NCBI RefSeq assembly: GCF_000948985.2
Contig: NZ_CP059733.1
Coordinates: forward strand, 5,208,001-5,272,000
DNA length: 64,000 nt
Direction: 5' to 3'
Source of the DNA: Thalassomonas viridans
Lineage (GTDB): Bacteria; Pseudomonadota; Gammaproteobacteria; Enterobacterales; Alteromonadaceae
In this document: positions 17,933-26,975 of the stretch, in pieces
Numbering within the stretch: the stretch's first letter is position 1
Layout: every line of letters begins with the position of its first letter
Position numbers and translations under genes: made by a program
The notes under the pieces: model-generated
The model's input: only the letters and a program-made list of their open reading frames with translations
Databases searched by the model: none
Told to the model about the DNA's origin: nothing

Positions 17933-18472
17933 ATGTACAAAAATACAACTCAAGGCTACGGCCGGATTGCAAAACTGTTTCACTGGCTCTCGGCTGTCGT
18001 GATATTTGCCTTATTTGGCCTGGGTTTCTGGATGGTTGATTTAACTTATTACAGTGAGTGGTATAAAACCGCCCCCCACTGGCATAAGAGCATAGGGATT
18101 TTGTTGTTAATCGCCACTGTTTTACGTCTGGTATGGCGAAAAATAAATATTACCCCCGATGCCATAGAAACACATTCCGTTGCAGTACGTAAAAGCGCCC
18201 ATATTGCCCATGTTTTGCTTTATGGTCTGTTACTGGTATTGATGTGCAGCGGTTATTTGATTTCTACCGCCGATGGCAGAGCCATTAGCGTATTTAACTG
18301 GTTTGATGTACCTGCTTTAGGGAAATTGTTTAGTAATCAGGAAGATATTTCAGGTATTGTCCATGAATATGCGGCTTATATCCTAATATCAACAGCTGTA
18401 TTACACGCGCTTGCAGCAATTAAACATCATGTAATTGACAAAGATGCGACCTTAACGCGCATGTTTAAATAA
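17933..18472 (+). CDS. Cytochrome b561
   Basis: A 179-residue inner-membrane di-haem b561 of the bacterial YceJ type. It has four hydrophobic segments (LFHWLSAVVIFALFGLGFWM, IGILLLIATVLRLVW, VLLYGLLLVLMCSGYL, AYILISTAVLHALAAIKHHV). Likely haem ligands are His17 in LFHWLS, the His in KSAHIAHVLLYG and the histidines near the C-terminus. It lies 23 bases before the YceI gene, the standard pairing, suggesting joint function in periplasmic redox or quinone/isoprenoid handling. Confidence 0.92.
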   Translation: MYKNTTQGYGRIAKLFHWLSAVVIFALFGLGFWMVDLTYYSEWYKTAPHWHKSIGILLLIATVLRLVWRKINITPDAIETHSVAVRKSAHIAHVLLYGLLLVLMCSGYLISTADGRAISVFNWFDVPALGKLFSNQEDISGIVHEYAAYILISTAVLHALAAIKHHVIDKDATLTRMFK

Positions 18473-18495
18473 TTTTAGTTTTTGGAGAATATTCA

Positions 18496-19056
18496 ATGAA
18501 AAAACGTTTAATCTCGGCTGCTATTCTGGCCGCCAGCCTGGTAACTTCAGCCAATGCCGCTGATTATGTTGTCGATTATGAAGGCGCACATGCCGCCATC
18601 AACTTTAAGGTAAAACACTTAGGTTACAGTTGGCTAACCGGCCGTTTTAATGTTTTCGACGGCAAATTTTCCTACGATGAGAAAAACATCGAAGCATCAA
18701 AAATTGTTATTAATATCGACCCCAACAGCATAGACTCAAACCATGCCGAGCGCGACAAGCACCTTCGCTCAGGCGACTTCCTTAATGTCAGCAAGTTTAA
18801 AACGGCTAAATTTGAAAGTACCAAGGTAGTTGACAAAGGCAACGGCAAGCTTGCCATCACAGGTGATTTCACTATGCACGGCGTCACTAAGTCTGTGGTG
18901 ATCGATGCCGAAAAAATCGGCGCCGGTGACGATCCCTGGGGCGGCTACCGTGCAGGCTTTAGCGGTACCACCAAAATCGCCATGAAAGATTTCGGTTTAA
19001 AAACGGACTTCGGTGATGTGTTGTTAGACCTGCATATCGAAGGCATTCGCCAGTAA
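18496..19056 (+). CDS. YceI family periplasmic lipocalin-like protein
   Basis: A 186-residue protein with a 21-residue signal peptide (ending TSANA). The YceI beta-barrel is evident: YEGAHAAINFKVKHLGYSWL, SIDSNHAERDKHLRSGDFLN, and ITGDFTMHGVTKSVV. Family members bind polyisoprenoid or amphiphilic ligands. ATG 18496 follows TTTGGAGAATATTCA. The stop codon TAA at 19054-19056 overlaps the first base of MITE copy B, so the gene now lacks its own 3' untranslated sequence up to the old terminator at 19349. Confidence 0.93.
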   Translation: MKKRLISAAILAASLVTSANAADYVVDYEGAHAAINFKVKHLGYSWLTGRFNVFDGKFSYDEKNIEASKIVINIDPNSIDSNHAERDKHLRSGDFLNVSKFKTAKFESTKVVDKGNGKLAITGDFTMHGVTKSVVIDAEKIGAGDDPWGGYRAGFSGTTKIAMKDFGLKTDFGDVLLDLHIEGIRQ

Positions 19057-19312
19057 TACCAAACGTAATAAAGAATCGGTCAAGATTCAATGAGGATAAA
19101 CAGTCAAGTCCACAGCTTTATGGTTCCAGACTAAAGCTAAGCACCTGCATCCATGCAGGCGAGGCGCGTGATTGATCCCAACATGGATGTTGGCTATTAG
19201 GGCAACGCAGGAGCAGTTTGCCGGGCAATAGCCAGCTATTGGGATTGAGCGCAACGAAGGAGTTGACTGTTTAGACCATTGAAGGTGATCGATTTATTAT
19301 TTCGTTTGGTAT
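19056..19312 (-). mobile_element. MITE-like element, copy B (257 bp)
   Basis: Inverse orientation to copies A and C. Termini are ATACCAAACGTAATAAAGAA and ATTTCGTTTGGTAT. It has the same length as copy C (257 bp) and near-identical sequence, including two internal palindromes: CCTGCATCCATGCAGG and CCCAACATGGATGTTGG. There is no open reading frame of note. It begins on the last base of the yceI stop codon and separates the gene from its terminator. Confidence 0.85.
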
Positions 19313-19348
19313 AAGACCTGACAAGATATTCATCTCTTTTTTGCCAGC

Positions 19349-19378
19349 TAGGCCAATCCGGTTTAGCTGGTTTTTTTA
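19349..19378 (+). terminator. Terminator of the b561-yceI unit
   Basis: CCAGCTA and TAGCTGG around a 13-nt loop are followed by TTTTTTT on the plus strand. It lies about 40 bases beyond MITE copy B, so it was probably the yceI terminator before the insertion. Confidence 0.75.
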
Positions 19379-19419
19379 TGCCTCATTTCCCGAAAGCAGG
19401 CACATACTCAGAGCCAAAA

Positions 19420-19821
19420 CTACAGCTCGAAGTCACTGAAATCCATGTCATTTTCAATAGCCAGCTGATTATTATCCTCAGCTTGCTTTTTCTCTTCCCG
19501 GGCCTTTGTTTCAGGAGCAGGACCTAGCTCCGGCTTTTGTTCCGGGGCAGGTTTATAGCTGTCAGGATTCACCGGAGGCTCCAGCAAGGAGTGCTGTACG
19601 ATAACAACCTCTTCTGCCGGCACTTTAGGTTTATTGGCATTATCGCGGCGTTTTTTCCTTTGCCGGCATCTTTTGATCACTTTCTGCCGATCGGCGCAAC
19701 TGAGGTTTAACCAGCTCAGGCGTTCCTCGCGGGTGCGCATGCAGCCCAGACAATAACCTCTGTCGTCTACCTGACAAACGCCGATACAGGGGCTGGGAAC
19801 ATCAAAAAATTCGAGTTGCAT
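19420..19821 (-). CDS. DUF1289 family protein
   Basis: A 133-residue protein. The N-terminal domain (residues 10-50) has four cysteines in CIGVC-x7-CLGC, the hallmark of DUF1289, suggestive of metal or Fe-S binding. Next come WLNLSCADRQKVIKRCRQRK and a basic stretch. Residues 60-133 are a low-complexity Pro/Glu/Lys tail (PAPEQKPELGPAPETKAREE) that is not part of the domain. Function is unknown. It stands alone downstream of the SulP gene, from which a terminator separates it. Confidence 0.82.
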   Translation of the reverse strand: MQLEFFDVPSPCIGVCQVDDRGYCLGCMRTREERLSWLNLSCADRQKVIKRCRQRKKRRDNANKPKVPAEEVVIVQHSLLEPPVNPDSYKPAPEQKPELGPAPETKAREEKKQAEDNNQLAIENDMDFSDFEL

Positions 19822-19844
19822 CTATAGCCGGTTCAAGAATAAAA

Positions 19845-19880
19845 AAACGCCGATAAGAAAAGTATACCTTATCGACGTTT
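19845..19880 (-). terminator. Terminator of the SulP transporter gene
   Basis: CGATAAG (19851-19857) and CTTATCG (19868-19874), extended by AAACG/CGTTT, form a hairpin. On the minus strand it is followed by a seven-T run. It lies between the SulP stop and the DUF1289 start. Confidence 0.75.
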
Positions 19881-19941
19881 TATTTAAAGATGATTAATTA
19901 CGGCCCGGCCGGGAAAGCTTCCCCGGTTGAGGCCGCAAATA

Positions 19942-21501
19942 TTAAGCCAGCTTATCTGTGGCGATATGATAGTCCGGATCTTCAATCACATTTACTTCTA
20001 CCAGATCCCCCGCCTTTTTCATCAGCTGACGGCATTCAGGGCTTAAGTGCCTTAAATGCATGGTTTTGTTACGCGACAGGTATCTTTCCGCCAGGGTATC
20101 TATTGCTTCTATGGCTGAATGGTCGGCGACGCGGGCGTTTTTGAACTCAACAATCACATCGTCGCTGTCGTTATCCATTTCAAACTGCTCTAAGAAGTTG
20201 CTGACAGAGCCGAAAAATAGCGGACCGTTAACCTCGTATACGGTTGAACCGTTTTCATCAACCGTACGGTTAACAATAATATGCTTGGCATGCTCCCAGG
20301 CAAATACCAGCGCAGAAACGATAACCCCGACCACAACGGCAATAGCCAGGTCGGTTGCCACAGTTACGCCGGAAACCAGGATAATGACAAAGGCATCCGC
20401 TTTAGGCACCTTATTCAGGATACGGAAGCTTGACCATTCAAAGGTGCCGATCACCACGATAAACATAACCCCGACCAGGGCCGCCAGCGGTATTTGCTCA
20501 ATCAGGCCGGAAGCAAACAGGATAAAGCACAATAACGCCAGTGCCGCAGTAATGCCCGAAGCCCGGCCACGGCCGCCTGAGTTAACATTGATCATCGACT
20601 GGCCGATCATGGCACAACCGCCCATACCGCCGAAAAATCCGGTGGTGGTATTGGCAACACCCTGGGCGATACATTCACGGTTACCGCGTCCGCGGGTGCC
20701 GGTCAGTTCGTCAATCAGGGTCAGGGTTAATAGCGATTCGATCAAACCGATAGCGGCAAGTACCAGGGCGAAAGGCAGGATAATTTTAAAGGTTTCCAGG
20801 TTGAAAGGTACCATAGGAATAGCAAATTCAGGGAAACCGCCGGCAATAGAAGCCGCAGGATCATTGGTCATGTCACGGACAAAGTCGACAACGGTACGGG
20901 CATCCAAACCTAAACTCTGCACCAGTACGGTTACCACAACAATAGCCACCAGCGAAGAAGGCACGGCTTTGGTTAATTTCGGCAAAAAGTGAATAATCGC
21001 CATAGTCAGGACAATCAGCCCCGCCATGGTATATAGCTGGTTACCCTGCATCCATACCAGTTCACCGGCCTCATTGGTTACCTTAAACTGTCCCAGCTGC
21101 GCCAGGAAAATCACGATTGCCAGGCCGTTAACAAAGCCCAGCATTACCGGGTGCGGCACCAGGCGGATGAACTTGCCGAGCTTGAACACCCCCGCCAGGA
21201 TCTGAATGACCCCGGTGAGCACCACAGTGGCAAACAGGTACTGAACCCCGTGAATCGCAACCAGGCTCACCATAACAACCGCCATGGCGCCGGTAGCACC
21301 GGAAATCATGCCCGGACGGCCACCTATGGCGGCAGTGATCAGACCCACCATAAATGCGGCATATAAGCCGACCAGAGGCTCGACACCGGCAACAAAGGCA
21401 AAGGCTACCGCTTCAGGCACCAGGGCAAGGGCAACGGTAAGACCCGAAAGAACATCGTTCTTCAGGCTAGATACTTTACTTGCATGTAATTCAAACATCA
21501 C
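19942..21501 (-). CDS. SulP (SLC26) family anion transporter
   Basis: A 519-residue inner-membrane transporter with a large hydrophobic core (about residues 15-400; [20 protein letters not shown] and [20 protein letters not shown] near the N-terminus) and a C-terminal STAS domain (about 410-510, [17 protein letters not shown]). SulP proteins move sulfate, bicarbonate or other anions; in marine bacteria many are Na+/bicarbonate symporters, but the substrate cannot be decided here. Start is GTG 21501 or the adjacent ATG 21498. It stands alone with its own terminator. Confidence 0.92.
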   Translation of the reverse strand: MMFELHASKVSSLKNDVLSGLTVALALVPEAVAFAFVAGVEPLVGLYAAFMVGLITAAIGGRPGMISGATGAMAVVMVSLVAIHGVQYLFATVVLTGVIQILAGVFKLGKFIRLVPHPVMLGFVNGLAIVIFLAQLGQFKVTNEAGELVWMQGNQLYTMAGLIVLTMAIIHFLPKLTKAVPSSLVAIVVVTVLVQSLGLDARTVVDFVRDMTNDPAASIAGGFPEFAIPMVPFNLETFKIILPFALVLAAIGLIESLLTLTLIDELTGTRGRGNRECIAQGVANTTTGFFGGMGGCAMIGQSMINVNSGGRGRASGITAALALLCFILFASGLIEQIPLAALVGVMFIVVIGTFEWSSFRILNKVPKADAFVIILVSGVTVATDLAIAVVVGVIVSALVFAWEHAKHIIVNRTVDENGSTVYEVNGPLFFGSVSNFLEQFEMDNDSDDVIVEFKNARVADHSAIEAIDTLAERYLSRNKTMHLRHLSPECRQLMKKAGDLVEVNVIEDPDYHIATDKLA

Positions 21502-21768
21502 TATCTCATGTAATTAAAAGTACAAGGTACTATAGGTGAAAAACGACTTATTATCCGGCTTCACTGCGGCTTTCCCCGGCAGCGGGACAACAAAAAGCCC
21601 TCCCCCGGTTTTTTTAATAACCTTAAGAATAGGCTAATAAAACAAATAGAGGTATTAAAGGCTTGTTTTCGGGTTTTTAGAGGGCGGGAATACTATAGGC
21701 TGTTATAGGTAAAGTCAATAACAGCTTAATAATGCAACAACTTCAAAATCAAGGTAACCATTTGATAA

Positions 21769-22437
21769 CTAAGAGTTTGCTGCCTCACGGCTTAATAAAA
21801 ACTCTTTGATTTCATCCCGGGAACCTAAAATATGCTGTTTTAGTACGGCAACGGCTTTTTCCGTTTGTTTTTCTTTACAAAGGTTATAAAGCTCATTATG
21901 TTCCGATTCGGCTTTTGAAATACCGCCGGCCCACAACAGGTGCATGCGGATATAACGGTCGGCATTTTTATTCAGGGTATTCACCAGATCCTGGGTTTGC
22001 GGACGCTTGGCTCCCGAATACAAACAGTTGTGGTAATTTGAGTTTAGCTCGCTCCAGGTATTAACCGCGTTTTCCTTACCCAGCGCCTGATCCAGCTGCT
22101 TCAGTAACACCCCGGCCTGTGCCAGGTTTTCTTCGGTCAGGTTCGGAATAGAAGCCGCCAGTAAATCCGACTCCAGCATGGCCCTGAGTTCGAATAACTC
22201 ATCTACCTGCTCGACATTCAGCTCGGTTGCCGTGGCGCCTTTATGAGGTTCAAAAACAACCAAGCCTTCCCCTTCCAATTGCAATAGTGCTTCGCGCACA
22301 GGAATACGGCTAACATTTAATTCTTCGGCTAAAGCCGCCTGACGTAACGGTTGCCCAGCCTTAATTTCCCCACTGAGTATTTTTTCCCTGAGGGTTTCAA
22401 CCACCAGCTGTGTTCTTGTTTTATATACTATGGTCAT
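21769..22437 (-). CDS. GntR family transcriptional regulator (FCD subfamily)
   Basis: A 222-residue regulator. The start at ATG 22437 follows TTTAGGAAAGTAATT; the longer open frame to 22509 has no support. The N-terminal winged helix (KILSGEIKAGQPLRQAALAE, then ELNVSRIPVREALLQLEGEG) is followed by the all-helical FCD ligand-binding domain (VDELFELRAMLESDLLAASI; histidines in NYHNCLYSGA and SEHNELYNLC as metal ligands). It is near no obvious catabolic operon, so its target is unknown. Confidence 0.9.
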   Translation of the reverse strand: MTIVYKTRTQLVVETLREKILSGEIKAGQPLRQAALAEELNVSRIPVREALLQLEGEGLVVFEPHKGATATELNVEQVDELFELRAMLESDLLAASIPNLTEENLAQAGVLLKQLDQALGKENAVNTWSELNSNYHNCLYSGAKRPQTQDLVNTLNKNADRYIRMHLLWAGGISKAESEHNELYNLCKEKQTEKAVAVLKQHILGSRDEIKEFLLSREAANS

Positions 22438-22648
22438 AATTACTTTCCTAAAATTGCTGAGGGCATTATATACCCAAGCAAATGCAAAATGCAGCCTGCC
22501 ATTGCACAATTAACCTGATATAAGCTGATATAACCGGGTAAAAACCATTTAAATTCCGCTTAAAGCACTCTAGGTTAGCGCAATCGGGCGCCTGCTGTTA
22601 TTATGCTGGCTATAGAAATGCAAAACTGAATCATTTGGAAATTATCGC

Positions 22649-23014
22649 GTGGAACTTATCCTGTTATTGGTAATATTTGCCTTCGGGGCATTTGCTTGGC
22701 TCGTCTGGCAGTTGTTAAGGGCGAAAAAATTCACCCGCTTTAAACAAACCCTGGAGCAGGAAATCAAGCCTAAAGTAGTCGCCCATATCATCAATGAACT
22801 TAACGAAACCCGCAGCGAGCTTTTTCCCAATAACCAGGCCCACCAGGAAGCCACCATATATTTCTGGTGCCAGTATAAAAGCCGGATATTACAGGCGGCG
22901 CTTGACCGGGAAATTATCGATAAAGAATGGCTGACGGCAACCGGCAACCTGCGCAACTGCCAGCACCTTTTTCATGTTGAAAGGCATTTGCTGGCAAAGA
23001 CTTCGGGGGAATAG
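22649..23014 (+). CDS. DUF2489 family membrane-anchored protein
   Basis: A 121-residue protein with an N-terminal membrane anchor (residues 3-24, LILLLVIFAFGAFAWLVWQL) and a soluble helical domain (EQEIKPKVVAHIINELNETR, YFWCQYKSRILQAALDREII) of the DUF2489 type. Start is GTG 22649. The function of the family is not known. It stands between gntR and trmB and is followed by a terminator. Confidence 0.8.
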   Translation: MELILLLVIFAFGAFAWLVWQLLRAKKFTRFKQTLEQEIKPKVVAHIINELNETRSELFPNNQAHQEATIYFWCQYKSRILQAALDREIIDKEWLTATGNLRNCQHLFHVERHLLAKTSGE

Positions 23015-23108
23015 CCTTTCGGACTAAAGTAATGAGCATTCATCCTGAATATCGTCATTCTCCTTCATCCCTGAAGCCATGACATACATTACATCCTGTA
23101 AATAAAAA

Positions 23109-23142
23109 GGCATGATAAATTGCTTTATCATGCCTTTTTTAA
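23109..23142. terminator. Bidirectional terminator between DUF2489 gene and trmB
   Basis: AAAGGCATGATAAA and TTTATCATGCCTTT form a near-perfect 14-bp stem with a 4-nt loop, followed by T-runs in both directions. The genes on either side are convergent. Confidence 0.85.
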
Positions 23143-23170
23143 TTTTACCTATTTTACCTGCCGGCTAAAA

Positions 23171-23920
23171 CTAACTGATACGTTTAAACTGGAGGTCCCA
23201 GACACCATGGCCTAAACGCTGGCCGCGGTTCTCAAACTTAGTCAACGGCCGCGAATCCGGGCGCGGCACATAATCGCTTGTTTCAGATAAGTTCTCATAG
23301 CCCGGGGCACTGCTCATATCTTCAAGCATACACTCGGCATAGTTTTCCCAGTCGGTAGCCATGTGGAAAACACCGCCAACTTTCAGCTTGCGGCGAATGC
23401 TCTCAACAAACTCAGGCTGGACGATACGGCGCTTATGGTGCTTCTTCTTATGCCAGGGATCAGGGAAAAACAGCTGTACCGTAGTTAACACGCCATCGGG
23501 AATACAATCGGCGAGGATTTCAATGGCATCGTGCTCGTAAACCTTAAGGTTGGTTACCCCTTCTTCCTCAGCCAGGGAAATACAGGCGCCAACGCCGGGA
23601 CGGTGTACTTCAATACCGATAAAGTTTAACTCAGGGGCATTTTTCGCCATTTCCACCAAAGACTTACCCATACCAAAACCGATTTCCAGCACAACGGGCC
23701 TATCATTGGCAAACAAGGCCGCAGGATCTATCATGCCGTCGCTATGATTCAGCCCCATGGTATCCCAGTGTAATTCCAGAGCCCTGGCCTGCCCTTTTGT
23801 TAACCGGCCTTCACGCTTAACAAAACTGCGGACCTTACGAATATATTTACCTTCCTGCTCGGCCTGCTCTACTGTTTTATGCCTGTTTTTGCTTTCAGGT
23901 TGTTGTGCTTTTTCGGTCAT
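23171..23920 (-). CDS. trmB: tRNA (guanine-N7-)-methyltransferase
   Basis: A 249-residue SAM-dependent enzyme that makes m7G46 in tRNA. SAM site [20 protein letters not shown] (about residues 75-94) and catalytic motif [20 protein letters not shown] are clear. The N-terminal basic tail is usual. In E. coli the order yggL-trmB-mutY-yggX is also found; here trmB and yggL are on the opposite strand from mutY. Confidence 0.96.
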   Translation of the reverse strand: MTEKAQQPESKNRHKTVEQAEQEGKYIRKVRSFVKREGRLTKGQARALELHWDTMGLNHSDGMIDPAALFANDRPVVLEIGFGMGKSLVEMAKNAPELNFIGIEVHRPGVGACISLAEEEGVTNLKVYEHDAIEILADCIPDGVLTTVQLFFPDPWHKKKHHKRRIVQPEFVESIRRKLKVGGVFHMATDWENYAECMLEDMSSAPGYENLSETSDYVPRPDSRPLTKFENRGQRLGHGVWDLQFKRIS

Positions 23921-24010
23921 AACGCTTCATGAATGATAAATTTGGGGGCGGTATTATCCGGGTTTCTTGGGCGAAACTCAAATGTTCCCGGGATAAAAAA
24001 TATCCGGCGC

Positions 24011-24349
24011 TTATTCCGCCCACCAGACATCATAAAGTTCGCTGACGGAAACCGATTCAACATCATTGTTCTTCAACCAGTTTTCAACTGCCGTCCTGTG
24101 CTCTTCGGTGCATTTGCCCAATTTTTGCGTACAGATTAAACCGTGCCAGAGCAAATCGCCTTCACCGCCAAAGCCTAAACCGTTCGGCTCAATAACCTCG
24201 GCAAAGAATTTATCGATAAAGCTGTCGATGGCATCACCATCTGTGCCTTCCTTTAACTTCCAGGCGACATCGAAACCTAATTCCTGGAATTCATCCACGC
24301 GCAATTTTTTACGCAGGCGGCGGGTACGGTTCTTGGCATTGACCTTCAT
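24011..24349 (-). CDS. yggL: YggL family 50S ribosome-binding protein
   Basis: A 112-residue DUF469 protein (KNRTRRLRKKLRVDEFQELG near the N-terminus, WHGLICTQKLGKCTEEHRTA in the middle). YggL in E. coli binds the 50S subunit. The start at ATG 24349 follows GGAGAAATAAG; the longer frame to 24385 is not needed. It is divergent from mutY with a 135-base gap. Confidence 0.9.
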   Translation of the reverse strand: MKVNAKNRTRRLRKKLRVDEFQELGFDVAWKLKEGTDGDAIDSFIDKFFAEVIEPNGLGFGGEGDLLWHGLICTQKLGKCTEEHRTAVENWLKNNDVESVSVSELYDVWWAE

Positions 24350-24484
24350 CTTATTTCTCCAAAGGTTATTCACTTTTTTCAACACGAGAGCATAGAGGGA
24401 AATTGCTGCTTTGCCAAGGAAAATCAGGCAATAGCGGCGACTAAGATTGAGAGGAGGTTTTAATTTGGTTACACTGCCCCCGTT

Positions 24485-25558
24485 ATGACAAATGAAATTA
24501 CCCTTTCGGCCGAATCGGCCCAGTTATTTAGCCGGCAAGTACTTGACTGGTATCAGCGCCGGGGACGAAAACACCTGCCCTGGCAACAAAATAAAACCCC
24601 TTACCGGGTGTGGATATCTGAGGTTATGCTGCAGCAAACCCAGGTCACTACGGTTATCCCCTATTACCAGAGGTTTATGGAAAGTTTCCCCACGGTAACC
24701 GCACTGGCCGAAGCCGACGAAGATACGGTACTGCACCACTGGACCGGCCTGGGCTATTACGCCCGTGCCCGCAACCTGCACAAGGCGGCCAAGATAATCG
24801 CCGAGCAATACCAGGGCAAGTTTCCCGAAACCATAGAAGAAGTGGTCGCCCTGCCCGGCATAGGTTTGTCCACCGCCGGCGCCATTCTCTCGCTGGCCCT
24901 GAACAAACACCATGCGATATTAGACGGCAATGTCAAACGGGTACTGGCAAGGTGTTACACCATAGACGGCTACAACGGCCAGGCAAGTTATGAAAAAAAA
25001 CTCTGGCCGGTAAGCAAAGCATTAACGCCAAAAGAAGGCGTGGCGCAGTTTAACCAGGCGATGATGGATATCGGTTCGATGATTTGCACCCGCTCCAAGC
25101 CGGACTGTGAAAACTGCCCGCTGGTATCCGGCTGTCTGGCCTATGCCGGCAATGAACAGGCCAATTACCCGCAAAAGAAACCCAAGAAAACAATCCCGGA
25201 AAAGTCCACCATTATGGTGATCCCGAGAATAGAGCACAGGGTATTAATGGAGAAGCGCCCGCCAGCCGGGATCTGGGGAGGCCTGTGGTGTTTTCTCGAA
25301 ATCTCCCGTATGGACGAACTGCCGAAATTAATGAAATCGTTAAACCTGGAAATAAACAACAGCCAGGAATTAACCCCTTTTCGCCATACCTTCAGCCATT
25401 TCCATCTGGATATTCAGCCGCTGGTGGTGGATTGCCGCCAACTTTTGGCCAAAGAAATCAACGAAAATTCCCAGCAACAATGGTATGATCTACATACACA
25501 GGCGTCGGTAGGCTTTGCCGCCTCAACGCAAAAACTTATTACCCTGCTAGAGCCATAA
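24485..25558 (+). CDS. mutY: A/G-specific adenine DNA glycosylase
   Basis: A 357-residue base-excision repair enzyme that removes A opposite 8-oxoG. Catalytic Glu in [16 protein letters not shown], helix-hairpin-helix [16 protein letters not shown], catalytic Asp in [14 protein letters not shown], [4Fe-4S] ligands in the C-x6-C-x2-C-x5-C spacing of [17 protein letters not shown]. The C-terminal NUDIX-like domain reads 8-oxoG. It leads a mutY-yggX-GDT1 group; Fe-S dependence fits its company with YggX. Confidence 0.97.
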   Translation: MTNEITLSAESAQLFSRQVLDWYQRRGRKHLPWQQNKTPYRVWISEVMLQQTQVTTVIPYYQRFMESFPTVTALAEADEDTVLHHWTGLGYYARARNLHKAAKIIAEQYQGKFPETIEEVVALPGIGLSTAGAILSLALNKHHAILDGNVKRVLARCYTIDGYNGQASYEKKLWPVSKALTPKEGVAQFNQAMMDIGSMICTRSKPDCENCPLVSGCLAYAGNEQANYPQKKPKKTIPEKSTIMVIPRIEHRVLMEKRPPAGIWGGLWCFLEISRMDELPKLMKSLNLEINNSQELTPFRHTFSHFHLDIQPLVVDCRQLLAKEINENSQQQWYDLHTQASVGFAASTQKLITLLEP

Positions 25559-25605
25559 GAACAGAGCAATAGCGAAACGACACAGCAAAGAAAAGAGACA
25601 AGATT

Positions 25606-25878
25606 ATGAGCCGCACAGTTTTTTGCCAACACCTACAAAAAGAAGACCAGGGCCTGGATTTTCAGCTTTACCCGGGTGAAATCGGTAAACGTATTTTTGA
25701 CAACATAGGTAAAGAAGCCTGGGGCAACTGGCAGAAAAAGCAAACCATGCTGATCAACGAAAAGAAAATGAACATGATGAACCCGGACGACCGCGCCTTT
25801 TTAGAAAAAGCCATGGTTGACTATTTATTTGAAGGTAAAGAACCGGAAATCGAAGGCTATACCCCGCCAGAAAAATAA
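25606..25878 (+). CDS. yggX: Fe(2+)-trafficking / oxidative-stress protein YggX
   Basis: A 90-residue protein beginning [19 protein letters not shown] with the conserved Cys7 and the segment [20 protein letters not shown]. YggX protects Fe-S proteins and is conserved next to mutY. Start ATG 25606 is preceded by AAAGAGACAAGATT. Confidence 0.96.
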   Translation: MSRTVFCQHLQKEDQGLDFQLYPGEIGKRIFDNIGKEAWGNWQKKQTMLINEKKMNMMNPDDRAFLEKAMVDYLFEGKEPEIEGYTPPEK

Positions 25879-25891
25879 GCAGGAAAAATAG

Positions 25892-26182
25892 ATGTCATTT
25901 GTACTCGCTTTCGACTGGAAGGTGTTCCTGACCATTTTCGCCTCCGTCTTTATTGCCGAGCTGGGAGATAAAACCCAGCTGGCGACTATGCTGTTTGCCA
26001 CAGATAAAGATGTCAGCAAATGGATGGTGTTTGCCTCTGCCTCCTGCGCCCTGATAGTTGCCAGTGCCTTCGGCGTCTTGGCCGGCACCTTTTTATCCGG
26101 TTATATCAATGAAAAAGTACTGGCCTATATCGCAGGCACCAGCTTCATCCTGATCGGGCTCTACACCATATACAGCGCCTGA
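25892..26182 (+). CDS. Half-size GDT1/TMEM165 (UPF0016) family transporter
   Basis: A 96-residue membrane protein with three hydrophobic segments and one family motif, IAELGDKTQLATMLFA (residues about 18-33). GDT1-family members are Mn2+/Ca2+ transporters, normally with two copies of this E-x-G-D-[KR]-[TS] unit in about 190 residues. Here there is one unit, so a dimer would be needed to form the site. It follows yggX by 13 bases. The CGCTGA/TCAGCG hairpin at 26223-26239, nested in AAAAAGT/ACTTTTT, may terminate the group. Confidence 0.82.
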   Translation: MSFVLAFDWKVFLTIFASVFIAELGDKTQLATMLFATDKDVSKWMVFASASCALIVASAFGVLAGTFLSGYINEKVLAYIAGTSFILIGLYTIYSA

Positions 26183-26265
26183 TCTTCTCTTTCTGCTGTA
26201 TTTGCCTTAAAAAGTAGCGATACGCTGAAAAAATCAGCGAACAGACACTTTTTGAAAAAAAACAG

Positions 26266-26294
26266 TTGACGGAAAAAAGGAAAAACAGTTTAAT
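26266..26294 (+). promoter_or_regulatory. Promoter of the tRNA cluster
   Basis: TTGACG (26266-26271), 17 bases, TTTAAT (26289-26294), each one mismatch from the sigma70 consensus, followed by a GC-rich discriminator (AGCGCCCG) typical of growth-rate-controlled stable RNA promoters. It lies 34 bases before the first tRNA-Phe. Confidence 0.75.
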
Positions 26295-26328
26295 AGCGCC
26301 CGTCTTCAAGGCAAGCCTGAAAGACAAA

Positions 26329-26404
26329 GCCCAGATAGCTCAGTCGGTAGAGCAGAGGATTGAAAATCCTCGTGTCCCTGGTTCGATTCCGGGTCTGGGC
26401 ACCA
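26329..26404 (+). tRNA. tRNA-Phe (GAA)
   Basis: 76 nt with encoded CCA; anticodon GAA in loop TTGAAAA. First gene of the cluster Phe-Thr-Thr-Phe. Confidence 0.98.
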
Positions 26405-26490
26405 TATTTTGAGATAATGATTTCTTGGATAATCAATAAAAAGAATCGTTAACTCGGTGCCAGAATATTACTCAATTCTTTGTTTGATAT

Positions 26491-26587
<97 letters not shown>

Positions 26588-26601
26588 AATCTCTGATAAA
26601 G

Positions 26602-26634
26602 AGTAAGCTCTAACCTCAGGTTAGAGCTTTTTTT
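26602..26634 (+). terminator. Terminator-like hairpin inside the tRNA cluster
   Basis: AAGCTCTAACC and GGTTAGAGCTT around a short loop, followed by TTTTTTCTT. It separates the first Phe-Thr pair from the second Thr-Phe pair, so the second half may need its own promoter or read-through. Confidence 0.75.
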
Positions 26635-26714
26635 CTTCTAAGAATTAGTGATTGATTAAGTCATTGATTCGGTGCCAAGATGTTTGGCTTTGTTTGTTAA
26701 AAACAAGCTTAATA

Positions 26715-26811
<97 letters not shown>

Positions 26812-26829
26812 TTTTACTTTTTAAAGTAA

Positions 26830-26905
26830 GCCCAGATAGCTCAGTCGGTAGAGCAGAGGATTGAAAATCCTCGTGTCCCTGGTTCGATTCCGGGTCTGGG
26901 CACCA
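26830..26905 (+). tRNA. tRNA-Phe (GAA)
   Basis: 76 nt, identical to the tRNA-Phe at 26329 and to the minus-strand copy at 17564; encoded CCA. Confidence 0.98.
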
Positions 26906-26911
26906 TCTTCT

Positions 26912-26942
26912 AAACCTTAACAGCAATGTTAAGGTTTTTTTT
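26912..26942 (+). terminator. Terminator of the tRNA cluster
   Basis: AACCTTAACA and TGTTAAGGTT around a 3-nt loop, followed by TTTTTTTC. It also lies between the convergent tRNA cluster and cfa. Confidence 0.85.
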
Positions 26943-26975
26943 CGCCTGTAATTTGATAAACCTTTTCTCTAAAAA

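Noticed and set aside
20060..20992. 310-codon plus-strand frame inside the SulP gene
   Set aside because: Antisense shadow of a strongly supported membrane transporter; composition (Ser/Thr/Arg/Pro-rich) is that of a reversed hydrophobic gene.
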